In this document: positions 8,378 through 15,482 of the stretch, in pieces | How the letters are laid out: each line of letters starts with the position of its first letter | How positions within the stretch are numbered: the first letter of the stretch is position 1 | NCBI RefSeq assembly: GCF_014649795.1 | Contig: NZ_BMTS01000021.1 | Span: 62,001-126,000 of the forward strand | Direction of reading: 5' to 3' | From: Streptomyces melanogenes | GTDB lineage: Bacteria; Actinomycetota; Actinomycetes; Streptomycetales; Streptomycetaceae | DNA length: 64,000 bases | Notes under the pieces: model-generated | Database searches by the model: none | The model's input: the letters and a program-made list of their open reading frames with translations, nothing else | Told to the model about the DNA's origin: nothing | Position numbers and translations under genes: made by a program

Positions 8378-8625
8378 AGCCCCAGTTGGAGCAGGCCGAG
8401 TTCTGGGTCGGCACCTTCCACGGGAGCCATGACGGCACCAAGGCCAAGGTCACCGCGACCCGCGACGACACCCGCCCCGAGCCGTACATCTGGACGTGCA
8501 CGTGCGGCGCGTCCCGCTCCGTCCCCACCGAGCACGGCGTGTTCGACACCGCCTGGCGGCACACCCACCCGACCCGCCTCGACCGGCTGTGGTCGTGGGC
8601 CCGCCGCTTCCGCACCGCCCGCTGA
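8374..8625 (+). CDS. Small hypothetical protein with CTC motif
   Basis: 83 aa, starting at the ATG that overlaps the membrane-protein stop. It has an Ile-Trp-Thr-Cys-Thr-Cys-Gly segment flanked by two His-containing helices (FDTAWRHTHPTRLDRLW), which could bind one zinc ion. The pattern 'CTCG(A) ... H..H' occurs in many small actinobacterial plasmid and phage proteins of unknown role. It is followed within 16 bases by a long perfect hairpin, so it ends its operon. Confidence 0.7.
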   Translation: MKPQLEQAEFWVGTFHGSHDGTKAKVTATRDDTRPEPYIWTCTCGASRSVPTEHGVFDTAWRHTHPTRLDRLWSWARRFRTAR

Positions 8626-8640
8626 CCTGACGCCCTGCCT

Positions 8641-8678
8641 GGTCCTCGCCCGCCCCGCACCCGGGGCGGGCGAGGACC
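8641..8678 (+). terminator. Perfect 17-bp stem, 4-nt loop
   Basis: GGTCCTCGCCCGCCCCG at 8641-8657 and its exact reverse complement at 8662-8678 enclose CACC. The position 15 bases after the 8625 stop fits an intrinsic terminator without a U-run. Confidence 0.8.
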
Positions 8679-8769
8679 GGACAGGCCGCCCGGCCGCACC
8701 GCCCCGCCGACACCAGCACGACGTCGGCGGGGCGCAGCGCTGTCCACCGACCCCTTGGAGGAACCGCTC

Positions 8770-8877
8770 GTGCTCATGCCCCGCCCGTGCCGCCGGATCG
8801 GCCGGCCCCGCCCGCAGCGTCCCGGCCCCCGCTACCCGCACCGCCCCCACCGGCTGCCCGGCGCCTGGAGCAGGTGA
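8770..8877 (+). CDS. Possible 35-residue Arg/Pro leader peptide
   Basis: A short open frame starts at GTG 8770 (or ATG 8776), with TTGGAGG at 8754-8760 at good distance, and ends at the TGA whose last base is the A of the next ATG (TGATG at 8875-8879). The peptide is almost entirely Arg, Pro, Gly and His. Excellent signals but unconvincing composition. It may be a translated leader that couples translation into the zinc-protein gene rather than a stable protein. Confidence 0.4.
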   Translation: MLMPRPCRRIGRPRPQRPGPRYPHRPHRLPGAWSR

Positions 8878-9343
8878 TGCCGCGCCCGAGGAAGAAGCGC
8901 CGCCGCCGCGAGGTGAACCGGGTTCCGCGCAGCGACGCGGCGCTGCCCGAGTACGACCACAGCACGGTGCCCGAAGGCTTGGTCACCAAGCGCCAGTTAC
9001 GGGAGATGGGCCCCAGCCCCGGTGACAACGAGGGCGCGGTCGCGATCCTGCGCTGCAAGCTGTGCGCCACCCGGCCGCAGTGGTCGTGCACCCACCCCAC
9101 CCGCAGCTTCCTGCTCCGCGTCGACCTGGCCAAGCCCAAACGCATCCCGACACTCGCTCAGGAGTGGGCTCTGGACCGCGCGATGGCAGCGAGGCAGACC
9201 TGCCGGCGAATGCGGGAGGCGGTTCTACATCTGCCTCTCGAAAGAAACTCGGCTGCTGCCTGGAGTGCTTCGACGGCACGCCCGCCGACCCCAGCAGCCT
9301 CATGACCCTCCCGGCTCCGGCCGTTCACCGGCTGGCCGCGTGA
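8877..9343 (+). pseudogene. RRQRL-type zinc-binding protein with two frameshifts
   Basis: From ATG 8877 the frame reads MPRPRKKRRRRE then EGLVTKRQLREMG and LRVDLAKPKRIPTLAQEWAL, matching the pattern I know for RRQRL-motif zinc-binding proteins of Streptomyces. The expected C-terminal zinc ribbon is split over three frames. One extra base near 9209 moves TC-RR into CGRRFYICLS; another near 9241 moves that into KKLGCCLECFDGTPADPSSL, ending at 9343. A hairpin begins three bases after this last stop, which supports 9343 as the ancestral end. Both extra bases lie next to A-runs, so assembly error and real decay are both possible. Unshifted translation ends at 9305 and lacks the Cys pairs. Codon 8997-8999 is TTA. 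Confidence 0.75.
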
Positions 9344-9345
9344 GC

Positions 9346-9384
9346 CGAGCCCCGTCCCGACCGCACCGGCCGGGACGGGGCTCG
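9346..9384 (+). terminator. Hairpin terminator (14-bp stem)
   Basis: CGAGCCCCGTCCCG (9346-9359) pairs exactly with 9371-9384 around an 11-base loop, directly after the restored stop of the zinc-protein gene. Confidence 0.75.
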
Positions 9385-9461
9385 CACACCGGGCGGCCGC
9401 AGCATCGGCAAAAGGTCGGCCGCCCGCTCCCTCGCCCCTTCGAGATCAGGAGAACCCCAGC

Positions 9462-9974
9462 ATGCATGCTCACCGTCCCGCCGTCTTCGCCGCCCTGCTC
9501 GGTCTGACCCGCGCGGCCAGTGCCGTCGGCGACTTTTGGGTTCAGTCGGATTTCTGTGCCCGTGTGAAGGGCGCCTCCGACGACCACCCGGTCACCTACG
9601 AGGACCCGGCCACGAAGGAGAAGACGACCCACGGCACGACCGACGGCCGTATGGCCTGCCTGCACCACTGCCTCACCTACACGGCCACGCAGGCGATCGT
9701 CGCCGGGGCCGGCGCCCGCGCGCTCGGCATCCGGGTGCACCCGGCCGCCGCCGCGGCCGCGCTCGCCATCTCCTTCGGCACCCACTACGCCGCGGACCGA
9801 CGCGTCCCGGGCAAGGGCATGCTGGAGAAGATCGCCACCAAGACCGGCAATGGTGGCTTCTACAAGCTCGCCGACTTCGGCATGAACGGGGCCTTCCACC
9901 TCGACTCTGCCTGGCACCAGGGCTGGGAGACAGTCGCGGCCGTGGTCGCCACCACCAAGTCGACCACGCGGTGA
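9462..9974 (+). CDS. DUF3307-like membrane protein
   Basis: 170 aa; ATG 9462 has AGGAG at about 9449-9453. The N-terminal GDFWVQSDFCARVKG followed by LHHCLTYTATQAIV matches the 'GDF-Q-D----K...H---Y' pattern of DUF3307 proteins, and the hydrophobic stretches (TQAIVAGAGARALGI; AAAAAALAISFGTHYAADR) would form two or three spans. The C-terminal half contains His/Asp residues (HYAADRR, AFHLDSAWHQGW) typical of that family. DUF3307 has no established function; it is frequent in phages and plasmids. The stop overlaps the next GTG (GTGA). Confidence 0.7.
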   Translation: MHAHRPAVFAALLGLTRAASAVGDFWVQSDFCARVKGASDDHPVTYEDPATKEKTTHGTTDGRMACLHHCLTYTATQAIVAGAGARALGIRVHPAAAAAALAISFGTHYAADRRVPGKGMLEKIATKTGNGGFYKLADFGMNGAFHLDSAWHQGWETVAAVVATTKSTTR

Positions 9975-10321
9975 CCGGCCGTTCCCGCACGCGCCTGGAC
10001 CGGGTGCGCGCCTCGGTCGGCATCGCCCAGTTCGCCCTCCAGCAGATCGAGGACGACCTGAGTGCCGACGACGTCGACGCCCGCGAGCTCGCCGCGATCC
10101 TGCGCGAGCTCCAGGAGGACGTCGAGCACCCCGGCGGCCTCTTCCCCTCCCTCGCGCAGCTGGTCACCGCCGCCGCGCGCCGGGCGGAGCAGATCGAGCC
10201 CGACCGCGACGGTGACGCCTCCTGCCCCCTGCACGAGGCCGCCGCCTTGCTCACCGACAACGCCGGGCAGCGCCTGACCTGGGCTGCCCGCGCCCTCGAC
10301 CCGCAAGGAGCCCCCGAATGA
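9971..10321 (+). CDS. Hypothetical helical protein
   Basis: 116 aa starting at the GTG that overlaps the DUF3307-like stop, and ending over the ATG of the kinase-like gene. It is nearly all helix (VRASVGIAQFALQQIEDDLS; LAAILRELQEDVEH) with one Cys (CPLHEAAALL) and acidic overall. No motif recognised. Tight coupling on both sides makes it part of a three-gene unit with the membrane protein and the P-loop kinase-like protein. Confidence 0.75.
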   Translation: MTGRSRTRLDRVRASVGIAQFALQQIEDDLSADDVDARELAAILRELQEDVEHPGGLFPSLAQLVTAAARRAEQIEPDRDGDASCPLHEAAALLTDNAGQRLTWAARALDPQGAPE

Positions 10322-11298
10322 CCTCGGTGCTGTACCCGGACCTGCCCGAGAACGGGCTGATCGTGCTGATCGGGGCCTCCGGCGCGGGCAAGTCCACGTT
10401 GGCCCGCACCTGGCCGGCCTCCCAGGTCCTCTCCCTCGACGCCCTGCGCGGCACGGTCAGCGACGACCCCGGCGACCAGGGCGCCACGGCCGATGCCGCC
10501 GACGTCCTCAAACTGATCCTCGAGCGCCGGATGGCCCGCAGGCTCAACACGGTCATCGACGCCACCAACGTCGAACAGGCCGTGCGGGTAGAGCTGGTGA
10601 GGGCCGCCAAGCGGCACGGCATGCCGGCCGCCGCGGTCCTCGTCGCCACACCACTGCCGGTCTGCCTGGAGCGCCAGGGCCTGCGGCCGGCCAACCGGCG
10701 CGTGCCCGAAGACACCGTCCGCTCCCAGCACCAGGCCATGGTCCACTCCCACCAACGCCTCGCCGCCGAAGGCTTCAACACCATCGTCTTCGCCGACGAC
10801 CTCCACCGCCTGGAGCCGGTCCTGAAGCAGCTCTCCCAGGTGAGGGAGGCCGACCTCGGGCGCGACGGCAGCCAGGGCCTGGGCGACCTGTGGCTGGCCC
10901 GCCGCTTCTTCGGCCCGGAGATCCTGCCGTTGTGGCGGTGGCGGCCGGGCTCGGACCTGGTGACCGGCCGGGACCGCGTCGCGGAGATCCGCCTCGGACG
11001 CCAGTCCCTCACCCTCGCGCTGCGCGAAGACGTCGACGGCGAGGGCGACTTCGGCTTCGACGTGCTGCTGCCATGCCCCTTCGACCCGGAGTGCGACGGG
11101 CAGGCATGGGCGCCGGCCTACAGCGTCAGCTGCCTGTTCCGGGCGCTGACCGGCGCCATGGACAACGACCCGGACATCGTCTGCACCGTCCACGGCGACG
11201 GCGTCGACCAGGAAGCCGACGGCCACGACCTCCAGGACGAGGACCCCGAGGGCCGCGCCGACCTGGAAGCGCAGTACGCGGACGCGGTCCGCGCGTGA
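10318..11298 (+). CDS. Polynucleotide-kinase-like P-loop protein
   Basis: 326 aa. ATG 10318 overlaps the previous stop and has AAGGAG at about 10305. Walker A is GASGAGKST at residues 19-27. A second signature is VIDATNVEQAVR at about residues 79-90, typical of the 5'-polynucleotide kinase domain of T4 PNK and bacterial Pnkp-type proteins, followed by a lid-like arginine stretch (RQGLRPANRRVPEDTVRSQH). The C-terminal 120 residues are a separate domain (WLARRFFGPEILPLWRWRPG onwards) with a Cys pair (CPFDPEC) that I do not recognise. RNA or DNA end phosphorylation is the likely chemistry; kinase of another small substrate remains possible. Confidence 0.78.
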   Translation: MTSVLYPDLPENGLIVLIGASGAGKSTLARTWPASQVLSLDALRGTVSDDPGDQGATADAADVLKLILERRMARRLNTVIDATNVEQAVRVELVRAAKRHGMPAAAVLVATPLPVCLERQGLRPANRRVPEDTVRSQHQAMVHSHQRLAAEGFNTIVFADDLHRLEPVLKQLSQVREADLGRDGSQGLGDLWLARRFFGPEILPLWRWRPGSDLVTGRDRVAEIRLGRQSLTLALREDVDGEGDFGFDVLLPCPFDPECDGQAWAPAYSVSCLFRALTGAMDNDPDIVCTVHGDGVDQEADGHDLQDEDPEGRADLEAQYADAVRA

Positions 11299-11301
11299 GG
11301 A

Positions 11302-11571
11302 GTGCCGCCGCCGCTACCCCGAACCACCCCACCCCGCAGGGCACCGGCCGCGCCCGGCGCCCGCCGTCATCCCAGGAAGGACAAGAACAGCGACTGCCGC
11401 CCCAACAACGGCGTCATGCTGCGCGCCGTGAACGCGGCCGCGCGCGAGATGTGGGGCACCACGGGCAACGCCCTCCCGGACACCGACGACGCGTACTGCG
11501 CGACCAAGGGCCCCTGCTCGATCATCCGCGAACTCCGTGCCGGAGTCCGCCCGCCCACCAACCGCGCCTGA
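11302..11571 (+). CDS. Hypothetical small protein, start uncertain
   Basis: 89 aa if translated from GTG 11302, 51 aa from ATG 11416; neither has a convincing ribosome site. The last 50 residues (MLRAVNAAAREMWGTTGNAL...CATKGPCSIIREL) have protein-like composition and two Cys. The first part is proline/arginine-rich and may be untranslated. A hairpin follows at 11585, which supports a gene ending here. Confidence 0.5.
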   Translation: MPPPLPRTTPPRRAPAAPGARRHPRKDKNSDCRPNNGVMLRAVNAAAREMWGTTGNALPDTDDAYCATKGPCSIIRELRAGVRPPTNRA

Positions 11572-11584
11572 CGGACGCACCGTG

Positions 11585-11621
11585 CCGCCCCGGCCTCTCC
11601 GCACGACGGAGGCCGGGGCGG
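11585..11621 (+). terminator. Hairpin terminator (13-bp stem)
   Basis: CCGCCCCGGCCTC (11585-11597) pairs exactly with 11609-11621 across an 11-base loop, 13 bases after the stop at 11571. Confidence 0.7.
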
Positions 11622-11659
11622 TCGCGGTGGTCCCCCAAGCACGGAAGGAGCTGGACGTC

Positions 11660-11935
11660 ATGCGCCGATACGAGGTCGACGTCCCGACACACCACGCAAC
11701 GGACCAGGAACGGCGAGGCCTTCACGTCTTCACCGGCTACGCCGCCGGAGAGAGCGAGGCCCTGGCCGCCGCGCACAACGCCTACGACCGGGCCGTGCAG
11801 CACACGTCCGCCGGCCGCCCGGCCCCCGACGACTCCAGCGACGGATGGGCCGCGCGCGGCCTGCGCCCCGACTGGGTCCTGGACTGGCACAAGGCCACCA
11901 CCAAGGCGTGGGTCAACCCCCACAGCCTGATCTGA
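11660..11935 (+). CDS. Hypothetical small protein
   Basis: 91 aa; ATG 11660 follows GGAAGGAG (11642-11649). Starts MRRYEVDVPTHHATDQERRG, then two helices rich in Ala/Glu (GYAAGESEALAAAHNAYDRA) and a Trp-rich C-terminus (SSDGWAARGLRPDWVLDWHK). No family recognised. It is monocistronic: hairpins lie on both sides (11585-11621 and 11942-11986). Confidence 0.7.
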   Translation: MRRYEVDVPTHHATDQERRGLHVFTGYAAGESEALAAAHNAYDRAVQHTSAGRPAPDDSSDGWAARGLRPDWVLDWHKATTKAWVNPHSLI

Positions 11936-11941
11936 ATTCGC

Positions 11942-11986
11942 CCCGGGACAGGCGCTCTAGGCGTCGAAACCGTCGCCTGCCCCGGG
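11942..11986 (+). terminator. Hairpin terminator, one mismatch
   Basis: CCCGGGACAGGCG at 11942-11954 pairs with CGCCTGCCCCGGG at 11974-11986 with one non-matching position and a 19-base loop, seven bases after the stop at 11935. Confidence 0.6.
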
Positions 11987-12024
11987 TTCCCCATCCCGTA
12001 CGAGACGAGAGGGAGGACACCAGT

Positions 12025-12717
12025 ATGGCGTCCCACCCGCGCGCCGGGGCCCTGATCGGGCAGCGCGCACTCATCACGACCACAGCCCTACTTCCGTTGA
12101 CCGGCTGGGCTGTTCACGCCGCGACGCTGCACCGTCGCCTGGCAGCCGCCCGCCGCGACCCGCTCACCGGCCTGCACTCCCGCCCCGGCTACGTCCAGCA
12201 CGCGACCCGCCGCCTGAACCGCCACGGCGACCAGGTGCTGCTTGTGTTCCTGGACGCGGTCGGTTTCAAGGCCGTCAACGACGACCTCGGGCACGACGTC
12301 GGCAACGCCCTGATCATCGCCATCGCGTCACGCCTGGAGCAGTGGGTCGGCGCCGACGGTGTCGCCGCGCGCCTGCACGGCGACGAGTTCGCCGCAGCCC
12401 TGACCTGCCCCGCGTCCGACCGGGCCAAGCGCTTGGAGGAGCTGCACCGCCTGCTGCACCAGAGCGTCGACGTCGACGGCCAGGCGGTCGCCGTCGCGGT
12501 GTCGATCGGCGCGTCCAGCCCCAGCGACCTGCACTCGCGTGACTACACCTACGTGCTGCGCGGCGCCGAAGGCGCGATGTACGAGCACAAGCGGGAGCGC
12601 ACCGGCCTGTACCGCATCGCCACCCCCGACCACGCCAACGAGCCGACCGTCAACGGCCGGCGCCTCGGGCGCATGGGCACCACCGCTCACCCCCTCACCC
12701 AGGAGCGCACGCGATGA
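12025..12717 (+). CDS. GGDEF-domain protein with degenerate HGDEF site
   Basis: 230 aa; ATG 12025 with GAGGGAGG at 12009-12016. A short hydrophobic segment (TTALLPLTGWAVHAATL) may anchor the N-terminus. The GGDEF domain begins at DPLTGLHSRPGY (about residue 45) and has DAVGFKAVNDDLGHDVGNAL; the active-site loop reads HGDEF instead of GGDEF. The domain normally condenses two GTP to cyclic di-GMP. The first Gly of the motif is conserved in active enzymes, so this one may be a c-di-GMP or GTP sensor. There is no RxxD I-site immediately upstream that I can identify with certainty. Its stop overlaps the ATG of the ASCH-like gene, linking signalling and that protein. Confidence 0.82.
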   Translation: MASHPRAGALIGQRALITTTALLPLTGWAVHAATLHRRLAAARRDPLTGLHSRPGYVQHATRRLNRHGDQVLLVFLDAVGFKAVNDDLGHDVGNALIIAIASRLEQWVGADGVAARLHGDEFAAALTCPASDRAKRLEELHRLLHQSVDVDGQAVAVAVSIGASSPSDLHSRDYTYVLRGAEGAMYEHKRERTGLYRIATPDHANEPTVNGRRLGRMGTTAHPLTQERTR

Positions 12718-13367
12718 GCCTCTCCCCCGTCGCGGACACCACGCTGTACGCCCGGCTGTCCCACGAAGCCATCCCCACCGGCGAGAACTTCCGCACCCGC
12801 ACCCCCGGCGGTGCGGCCCCGCTGACCCGTCAGCAACAGCGCGCCAACTACGAGCTGCTCGCCGCGGTCTCCCGCCGGCCCCAGACCGCGCCGGACCACG
12901 ACCTCACCCCGCTCCGGTGCCTGACCATCCGGCCGCCCTGGTCAGACCTGATCGCCCTCGAGGACGACCAGGGCGCCAAGCGCATCGAGAACAGGATGTG
13001 GACCACCCAGTGGCGCGGCACCCTGCTCATCCACGCCGGATCCGACGTCGACATCCGCGCCCTGGCCCTGCCACCCGTACGGGAGACGCTGGACAGTGAC
13101 CACGAGCTGGTGCGCGGAGCGGTGGTCGCCGTCGCCGACCTCACCGGCATCCACACGGACGACGGCGCGTGCACGCCCTGGTCCCAAGAGGGCTGCTTCC
13201 ACTGGGAGCTGACCCGGGTCCAGCGGCTGACCATGCCCGTTCCGGCCCGCGGTGCCCAGCGGCTGTGGAAGCCCGCACCGAAGCTGCTGCGGCAGATCGC
13301 CGTCGCCAACCCGCACCTGCGTGGTCGGCTGAGCGGCACCGCCATGACGCAGGAGGTCGGCGCGTGA
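12714..13367 (+). CDS. ASCH/PUA-like domain protein
   Basis: 217 aa, translationally coupled at both ends (ATGA upstream, GTGA downstream). The central part reads LTIRPPWSDLIALEDDQGAK then RIENRMWTTQWRGTLLIHAG and GAVVAVADLTGIH, the layout of ASCH-type beta-barrel domains ('lsi.P.w..li..G.K..E.R....yRG.ll.ha'). A Cys/His/Trp segment (WSQEGCFHWELTRV) and a final RLWKP follow, as in many phage and plasmid ASCH proteins. These domains are thought to bind RNA or modified nucleotides. The first 70 residues are a separate helical region. Confidence 0.78.
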   Translation: MSLSPVADTTLYARLSHEAIPTGENFRTRTPGGAAPLTRQQQRANYELLAAVSRRPQTAPDHDLTPLRCLTIRPPWSDLIALEDDQGAKRIENRMWTTQWRGTLLIHAGSDVDIRALALPPVRETLDSDHELVRGAVVAVADLTGIHTDDGACTPWSQEGCFHWELTRVQRLTMPVPARGAQRLWKPAPKLLRQIAVANPHLRGRLSGTAMTQEVGA

Positions 13368-14476
13368 GGGCCCCAGACACCACGACCCGACAGACCTCCA
13401 AGGCAGAGGAGTCGGTGACCGCCCTCGTCGACCGGGCCCGCGACGGCGACCGCGAGGCGTTCGCTGACCTGTACGTCCGCTACCGGCCGCAGATCTACAC
13501 CTACCTGCTGCGCCGTACCCACGACCGGCCACTGAGCGAGGACCTGACCGGTGACGTGTTCGTACGGGCCCTGGCCAGGATCAGTGCGTTCACCTGGCGC
13601 GGCAGCGACTTCGGGGCCTGGCTGGCCACGATCGCCCGCAACCGGCTGCTCGACCACTACAAGAGCGCCCGGCACCAGCGGGAGACCCCGACGAGCGACA
13701 TGCACGACCATGACGTCGCCGTCGAGGACATCGGCGAACAGGTCAGCGACGACCTGACCCGCACCAGCGTTCTCGCCGAACTCCGCACGGCCCTGGCCGG
13801 ACTGACCCCCGGCCAACGGGAGTGCCTCTGGCTGCGCTACTGGCACGACCTGTCGTTCCGTGAGATCGGCGAGCGCATGAACCGCAGCACGAACGCGGCC
13901 AAGGTGCTCAAGGAACGCGCGCTCCAGAACCTCAGCACCCCGGAGAACCGGGCCGCGCTGAGCCAGGCCGCCTCCGACTCCGGCACCCGCTCCCCCGCCC
14001 AGTCCTGTACCGCCCCGCAGGCCTTGCCGCGCGTCCCGTCACCACGACGGCCCGCACCCTCCCACCCTCTGGACTCAGGAAGGACCCGCCCCATGCCCGC
14101 CCCGCTCCCCGCGCTCACGGCCAGCCAGGCCGTGGCGCTGGTCCTGCTGCGCGACGGTCTCACCGAACGCACCATCACCCTGCGCACCGGCACCGTCGGC
14201 ACCACCCTGTACACGCTCGCCGCCGCCCACGGCGTCACCGCCCCGCACGGCACGGTGGAAGGCCACCGCTGCCACGAGGCCACCGGTGACGAGCCCTGTG
14301 ATGGGTGCAGCCTCGCCGACGCCCGCGACCAGGCGCGCAACCGAGCCCGGCACCGCAGGTCCGTCAGCTCCCTGCCGCGCACGCTGCGCCGTCAGGCCAC
14401 GGGACGCAGGAACACCCCCCAGCGCACTCCCCGACCCCGCCCTCGCACGACCGACCCTCTGGCGGAGGCCCGCTGA
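13364..14476 (+). CDS. ECF-type RNA polymerase sigma factor fused to a small HTH/Cys domain
   Basis: 370 aa from GTG 13364, overlapping the ASCH-like stop. Sigma region 2 is clear (FADLYVRYRPQIYTYLLRRT, then SEDLTGDVFVRALARISAF and RNRLLDHYKS). Region 4 follows at about residues 145-190 (LTPGQRECLWLRYWHDLSFR, NRSTNAAKVLKERALQNL). A Pro/Ser/Arg stretch of about 45 residues then leads to a second domain of about 125 residues with LTASQAVALVLLRDGLTERT and GHRCHEATGDEPCDGC. An ATG at 14093 in the same frame has its own AGGAAGGA upstream, so the second domain may be made separately and the fusion may come from loss of the sigma stop codon. No anti-sigma gene is adjacent. Confidence 0.85.
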   Translation: MRAPDTTTRQTSKAEESVTALVDRARDGDREAFADLYVRYRPQIYTYLLRRTHDRPLSEDLTGDVFVRALARISAFTWRGSDFGAWLATIARNRLLDHYKSARHQRETPTSDMHDHDVAVEDIGEQVSDDLTRTSVLAELRTALAGLTPGQRECLWLRYWHDLSFREIGERMNRSTNAAKVLKERALQNLSTPENRAALSQAASDSGTRSPAQSCTAPQALPRVPSPRRPAPSHPLDSGRTRPMPAPLPALTASQAVALVLLRDGLTERTITLRTGTVGTTLYTLAAAHGVTAPHGTVEGHRCHEATGDEPCDGCSLADARDQARNRARHRRSVSSLPRTLRRQATGRRNTPQRTPRPRPRTTDPLAEAR

Positions 14477-14958
14477 TGGACACCACGCACTGCACCGTCG
14501 ACGGCTGGGTCGAAGCCATCCCCGCGCCCTGTCCGGACGGCTCTGCCACCTTCGACCTGATCGTCCGACCGGTCGACGCCGACACCCTCCCCGAGGACGC
14601 CCCCGACGTCGTCTACGCCTGCACCAGCCACAACTCCCGCATCACCCGCCAGATGCTCGACGAGGTGCAGCCCGGCAACTTCCTGCACCTCACCGGCACC
14701 CTGATCCCGCCCCAGCCTCCCGACACTGTCGCCCGTTTCATCGTCGACGCTCTCGAGGTCCTGGACAGCGGGCTGGTCCCGGTCCTGCGCGACATGGTGC
14801 TGGACCGCTACGGCGACTACATCGTCATCGTCGACGCCGACACCGACACGGTGCCCGTCTTCACCACGAACGGGCAGTGGGTCGGCCTGGCGGACAACCC
14901 CGACGCCATCACCACCCTCATCGACATCCACGAGCGCGTGACCGGCGGCGACACCTGA
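14476..14958 (+). CDS. Hypothetical protein, possible OB-like fold
   Basis: 160 aa; ATG 14476 shares a base with the preceding stop (TGATG). The sequence is rich in short beta-strand-like segments (TFDLIVRPVDADTLPE; NFLHLTGTLIPPQ; YIVIVDADTDTVPVF), with one LHLTG segment like the first strands of OB folds. No enzymatic motif. It is the last gene of the sigma-factor operon; the region after it contains only a possible gene remnant. Confidence 0.7.
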   Translation: MDTTHCTVDGWVEAIPAPCPDGSATFDLIVRPVDADTLPEDAPDVVYACTSHNSRITRQMLDEVQPGNFLHLTGTLIPPQPPDTVARFIVDALEVLDSGLVPVLRDMVLDRYGDYIVIVDADTDTVPVFTTNGQWVGLADNPDAITTLIDIHERVTGGDT

Positions 14959-15153
14959 CGGCCACCACCCCCGCGCCCTCCCGGACCACGCCGGAGAGCA
15001 TCCCTGCCAAAGACCCCGGGGCTCTTGGCCGGCCGGAGAATACGCCGCTGGCCGCCGGGCCCAGGACACCGACGCCTGGGTCGTGATGGACCTGCCCAGC
15101 GACGAATTCCTCGTCGTCACCGACACCACCAGCCAGTAGCCCACCCCGTTCTG
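14959..15153 (+). other. Intergenic stretch with a possible small-gene remnant
   Basis: A short open frame ending at 15139 reads GEYAAGRRAQDTDAWVVMDL then PSDEFLVVTDTTSQ. Its composition is protein-like, but no start codon with a ribosome site lies in frame. It may be the 3' end of a decayed small gene. Nothing else is seen here. Confidence 0.35.
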
Positions 15154-15190
15154 AGTGCCGTGCCCCGCCGACCCGGCCGGGCACGGCACT
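15154..15190 (+). terminator. Hairpin terminator (12-bp stem)
   Basis: AGTGCCGTGCCC (15154-15165) pairs exactly with 15179-15190 around a 13-base loop, followed by TTTCC. It sits just upstream of the next operon. Confidence 0.7.
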
Positions 15191-15218
15191 TTCCGTCTCC
15201 AGACAGAAAGAGGCCTCC

Positions 15219-15482
15219 ATGGCCCGCATCACCGTCCGTGTGGAACCCCGGCACGCCGACAACAGCCCGTGCCCGCACCCCGTCAAACCCTCCGGGAAGC
15301 CCCGCGACCCGAACTCCGCATGCACCGGCCGGTCATCCTTCCCCGTGGTGTGCTCCGCGCACGGCGATATCGGCGGCGTGCACCACGTCAAGGTCCTCGC
15401 CGAGCCCGCCGCCCTCGCACACCGCCAAGAGCATCGCGCAGCCCTCGCCGGCGCCCATCACCCCGCACCGGACCCGGCATGA
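15219..15482 (+). CDS. Small hypothetical Cys/His protein before the methyltransferase
   Basis: 87 aa; ATG 15219 with GAAAGAGG at 15206-15213. Contains four His and several Cys (SPCPHPVKPSGKPRDPNSAC, VVCSAHGDIGGVHH) but no clean zinc-finger spacing. Stop and methyltransferase start overlap (ATGA), so it is co-translated with that enzyme and may be a specificity or stability partner (inference). Confidence 0.65.
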   Translation: MARITVRVEPRHADNSPCPHPVKPSGKPRDPNSACTGRSSFPVVCSAHGDIGGVHHVKVLAEPAALAHRQEHRAALAGAHHPAPDPA

